Shown piece after piece: positions 6,183-6,692 of a stretch of DNA of 6,692 nucleotides. Below the pieces are notes generated by a model. The model worked only from the letters and a program-made list of their open reading frames with translations, did not search any database and was not told where the DNA came from. A program made the translations under genes and the position numbers. Origin of the DNA: Desulfohalobiaceae bacterium (lineage in GTDB: Bacteria; Desulfobacterota; Desulfovibrionia; Desulfovibrionales; Desulfothermaceae); contig JAIPDU010000090.1 in the NCBI GenBank assembly GCA_021737525.1, forward strand, positions 1-6,692, written 5' to 3'. Each line of letters opens with the position of its first letter. The stretch's first letter is position 1.

Positions 6183-6244
6183 AAAAAGGGGCACAAAAGC
6201 CGCATTCGTCAAGTCTGAAACCGAATGCGAGCTTTGTGCCCCTT
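6183..6244 (-). terminator. Strong Rho-independent terminator of the lipoprotein gene
   Basis: Read on the - strand, AAGGGGCACAAA (6244-6233) pairs with TTTGTGCCCCTT (6197-6186), and CGCATTCG (6229-6222) pairs with CGAATGCG (6208-6201). A 3-by-3 internal loop separates the stems, and the apical loop has 13 nt. Five T residues (6187-6183) end the structure. It begins 55 nt after the lipoprotein stop. It should end most lipoprotein transcripts, so the transpeptidase downstream probably has its own promoter or depends on read-through. Confidence 0.9.
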
Positions 6245-6299
6245 CGGCCGTTGACTTATTCCATGGACGTCGTCGCTATGGTTGCAACGGCAAGGCAAG

Positions 6300-6629
6300 T
6301 TACTTGGACATCATTTTTTGGAAGATCCTTTCCGACTTCTGGGCGGATTCTTCCGCATCACTCGCCGCACTTTCAGCACGGTCAGCAGCGCTTTCGGCGC
6401 GGTCGGCGGATCGTTTTGCTTGCCTGGCAGCCTTTTGGGCCTTCATTTGGGAATCTTCGGCGGATTGCGCCTTGTTCAAGGCCTTGTCCGCCTTCTGATT
6501 GGCTTCCTGCACCTGCTGTTGAAGATCCTCAACCTGTCCTGTGGTAGCACAACCACTGAGCATCAGGCCTGCGAAAAGCAGAGCGATCAGTGCCATCATC
6601 GGCGCAATCCATCGTTTACCCTGTGTCAT
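6300..6629 (-). CDS. Alanine-zipper outer-membrane lipoprotein, Lpp/OprI-like
   Basis: A 109-residue precursor. A basic N-terminus and hydrophobic stretch (about 8-24) end in lipobox LSGC with Cys27 as the lipidation site; Ala28 at +2 would allow sorting to the outer membrane. The mature 83 residues are one long Ala-rich coiled coil without proline, with heptad-like repeats such as ADRAESA twice in a row (about 75-88). The C-terminus IFQKMMSK ends in Lys, resembling the ends of OprI (ASRK) and E. coli Lpp (YRK), where the last Lys side chain is joined to peptidoglycan by L,D-transpeptidases. The protein is longer than Lpp (58 mature) and OprI (about 64). The Shine-Dalgarno GGGAGG (6640-6635) sits 5 nt before the ATG. 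A strong terminator follows, as expected for an abundant structural protein, then an L,D-transpeptidase gene. The lipoprotein call is firm; cell-wall attachment is inferred. Confidence 0.9.
   Translation of the reverse strand: MTQGKRWIAPMMALIALLFAGLMLSGCATTGQVEDLQQQVQEANQKADKALNKAQSAEDSQMKAQKAARQAKRSADRAESAADRAESAASDAEESAQKSERIFQKMMSK
6367..6408 (-). repeat. Tandem 21-bp duplication coding for a coiled-coil heptad
   Basis: Bases 6367-6387 and 6388-6408 are adjacent 21-bp copies identical at 16 positions. All five differences are A in the first copy against G in the second (+ strand), at third codon positions of the lipoprotein gene and silent. Each copy encodes one seven-residue unit of the Ala-rich coiled coil, which suggests that the rod grew by in-frame heptad duplication. 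Confidence 0.6.
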
Positions 6630-6692
6630 ACATGCCTCCCTTATGGTTTGAAATTGTTCGACTTGGCCATCTTAATTCGACACATATTGCAG

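Noticed and set aside
5687..6205. 172-codon - strand open frame overlapping the start of the transpeptidase and the lipoprotein terminator
   Set aside because: It is out of frame with the transpeptidase, and its Ser/Pro/Arg-rich translation matches nothing recognisable.

Overview
The window is ordinary, moderately GC-rich chromosomal DNA from a Gram-negative bacterium, and almost every gene serves export or the cell envelope. The outer-membrane-type lipoprotein, the periplasmic LysM/YkuD transpeptidase, the M48 protease with tetratricopeptide repeats (TPR) and the yajC-secD-secF order all point to a proteobacterium in the broad sense. My best guess is a sulfate-reducer-like Desulfobacterota (Desulfovibrionales-type), from the flavour of the proteins and an AT-rich nested inverted repeat upstream of yajC that feels familiar from such genomes. 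That placement is inference and was not checked.

Layout, left to right. (1) On the + strand, bases 1-863 hold the 3' part of an M48 metalloprotease gene with a TPR tail (BepA/YfgC-like); its HExxH half lies outside the window. (2) Bases 864-1369 carry no convincing gene but are rich in structure: a possible promoter, a nested hairpin with an 11-bp perfect outer stem, a hairpin with a T7 tract that looks like a Rho-independent terminator, and a 14-bp palindrome. (3) yajC (1370-1720), secD (1932-3530) and secF (3570-4655) form a + strand cluster, each with a good Shine-Dalgarno. A 211-nt leader separates yajC from secD, while secD and secF are 39 nt apart. (4) Bases 4656-4989 are a convergent intergenic stretch with a 12-bp perfect inverted repeat and the likely terminator of the - strand gene. 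(5) On the - strand lie an alanine-zipper lipoprotein (6629-6300), its strong terminator (6244-6183) and a LysM-L,D-transpeptidase (6069-4990).

How they work together. SecD, SecF and YajC form the accessory complex of SecYEG that uses the proton gradient to pull exported proteins through to the periplasmic side. The M48/TPR protease probably acts in outer-membrane protein quality control. The lipoprotein ends in lysine like Braun lipoprotein and OprI, and the neighbouring transpeptidase belongs to the ErfK/YbiS type that links such a lysine to peptidoglycan, so the two may be an enzyme-substrate pair tethering outer membrane to cell wall.

No wholly new system is evident. The best leads are a two-helix insertion in SecF, the lipoprotein/transpeptidase pair, and the structured DNA upstream of yajC, which could hold a small RNA.
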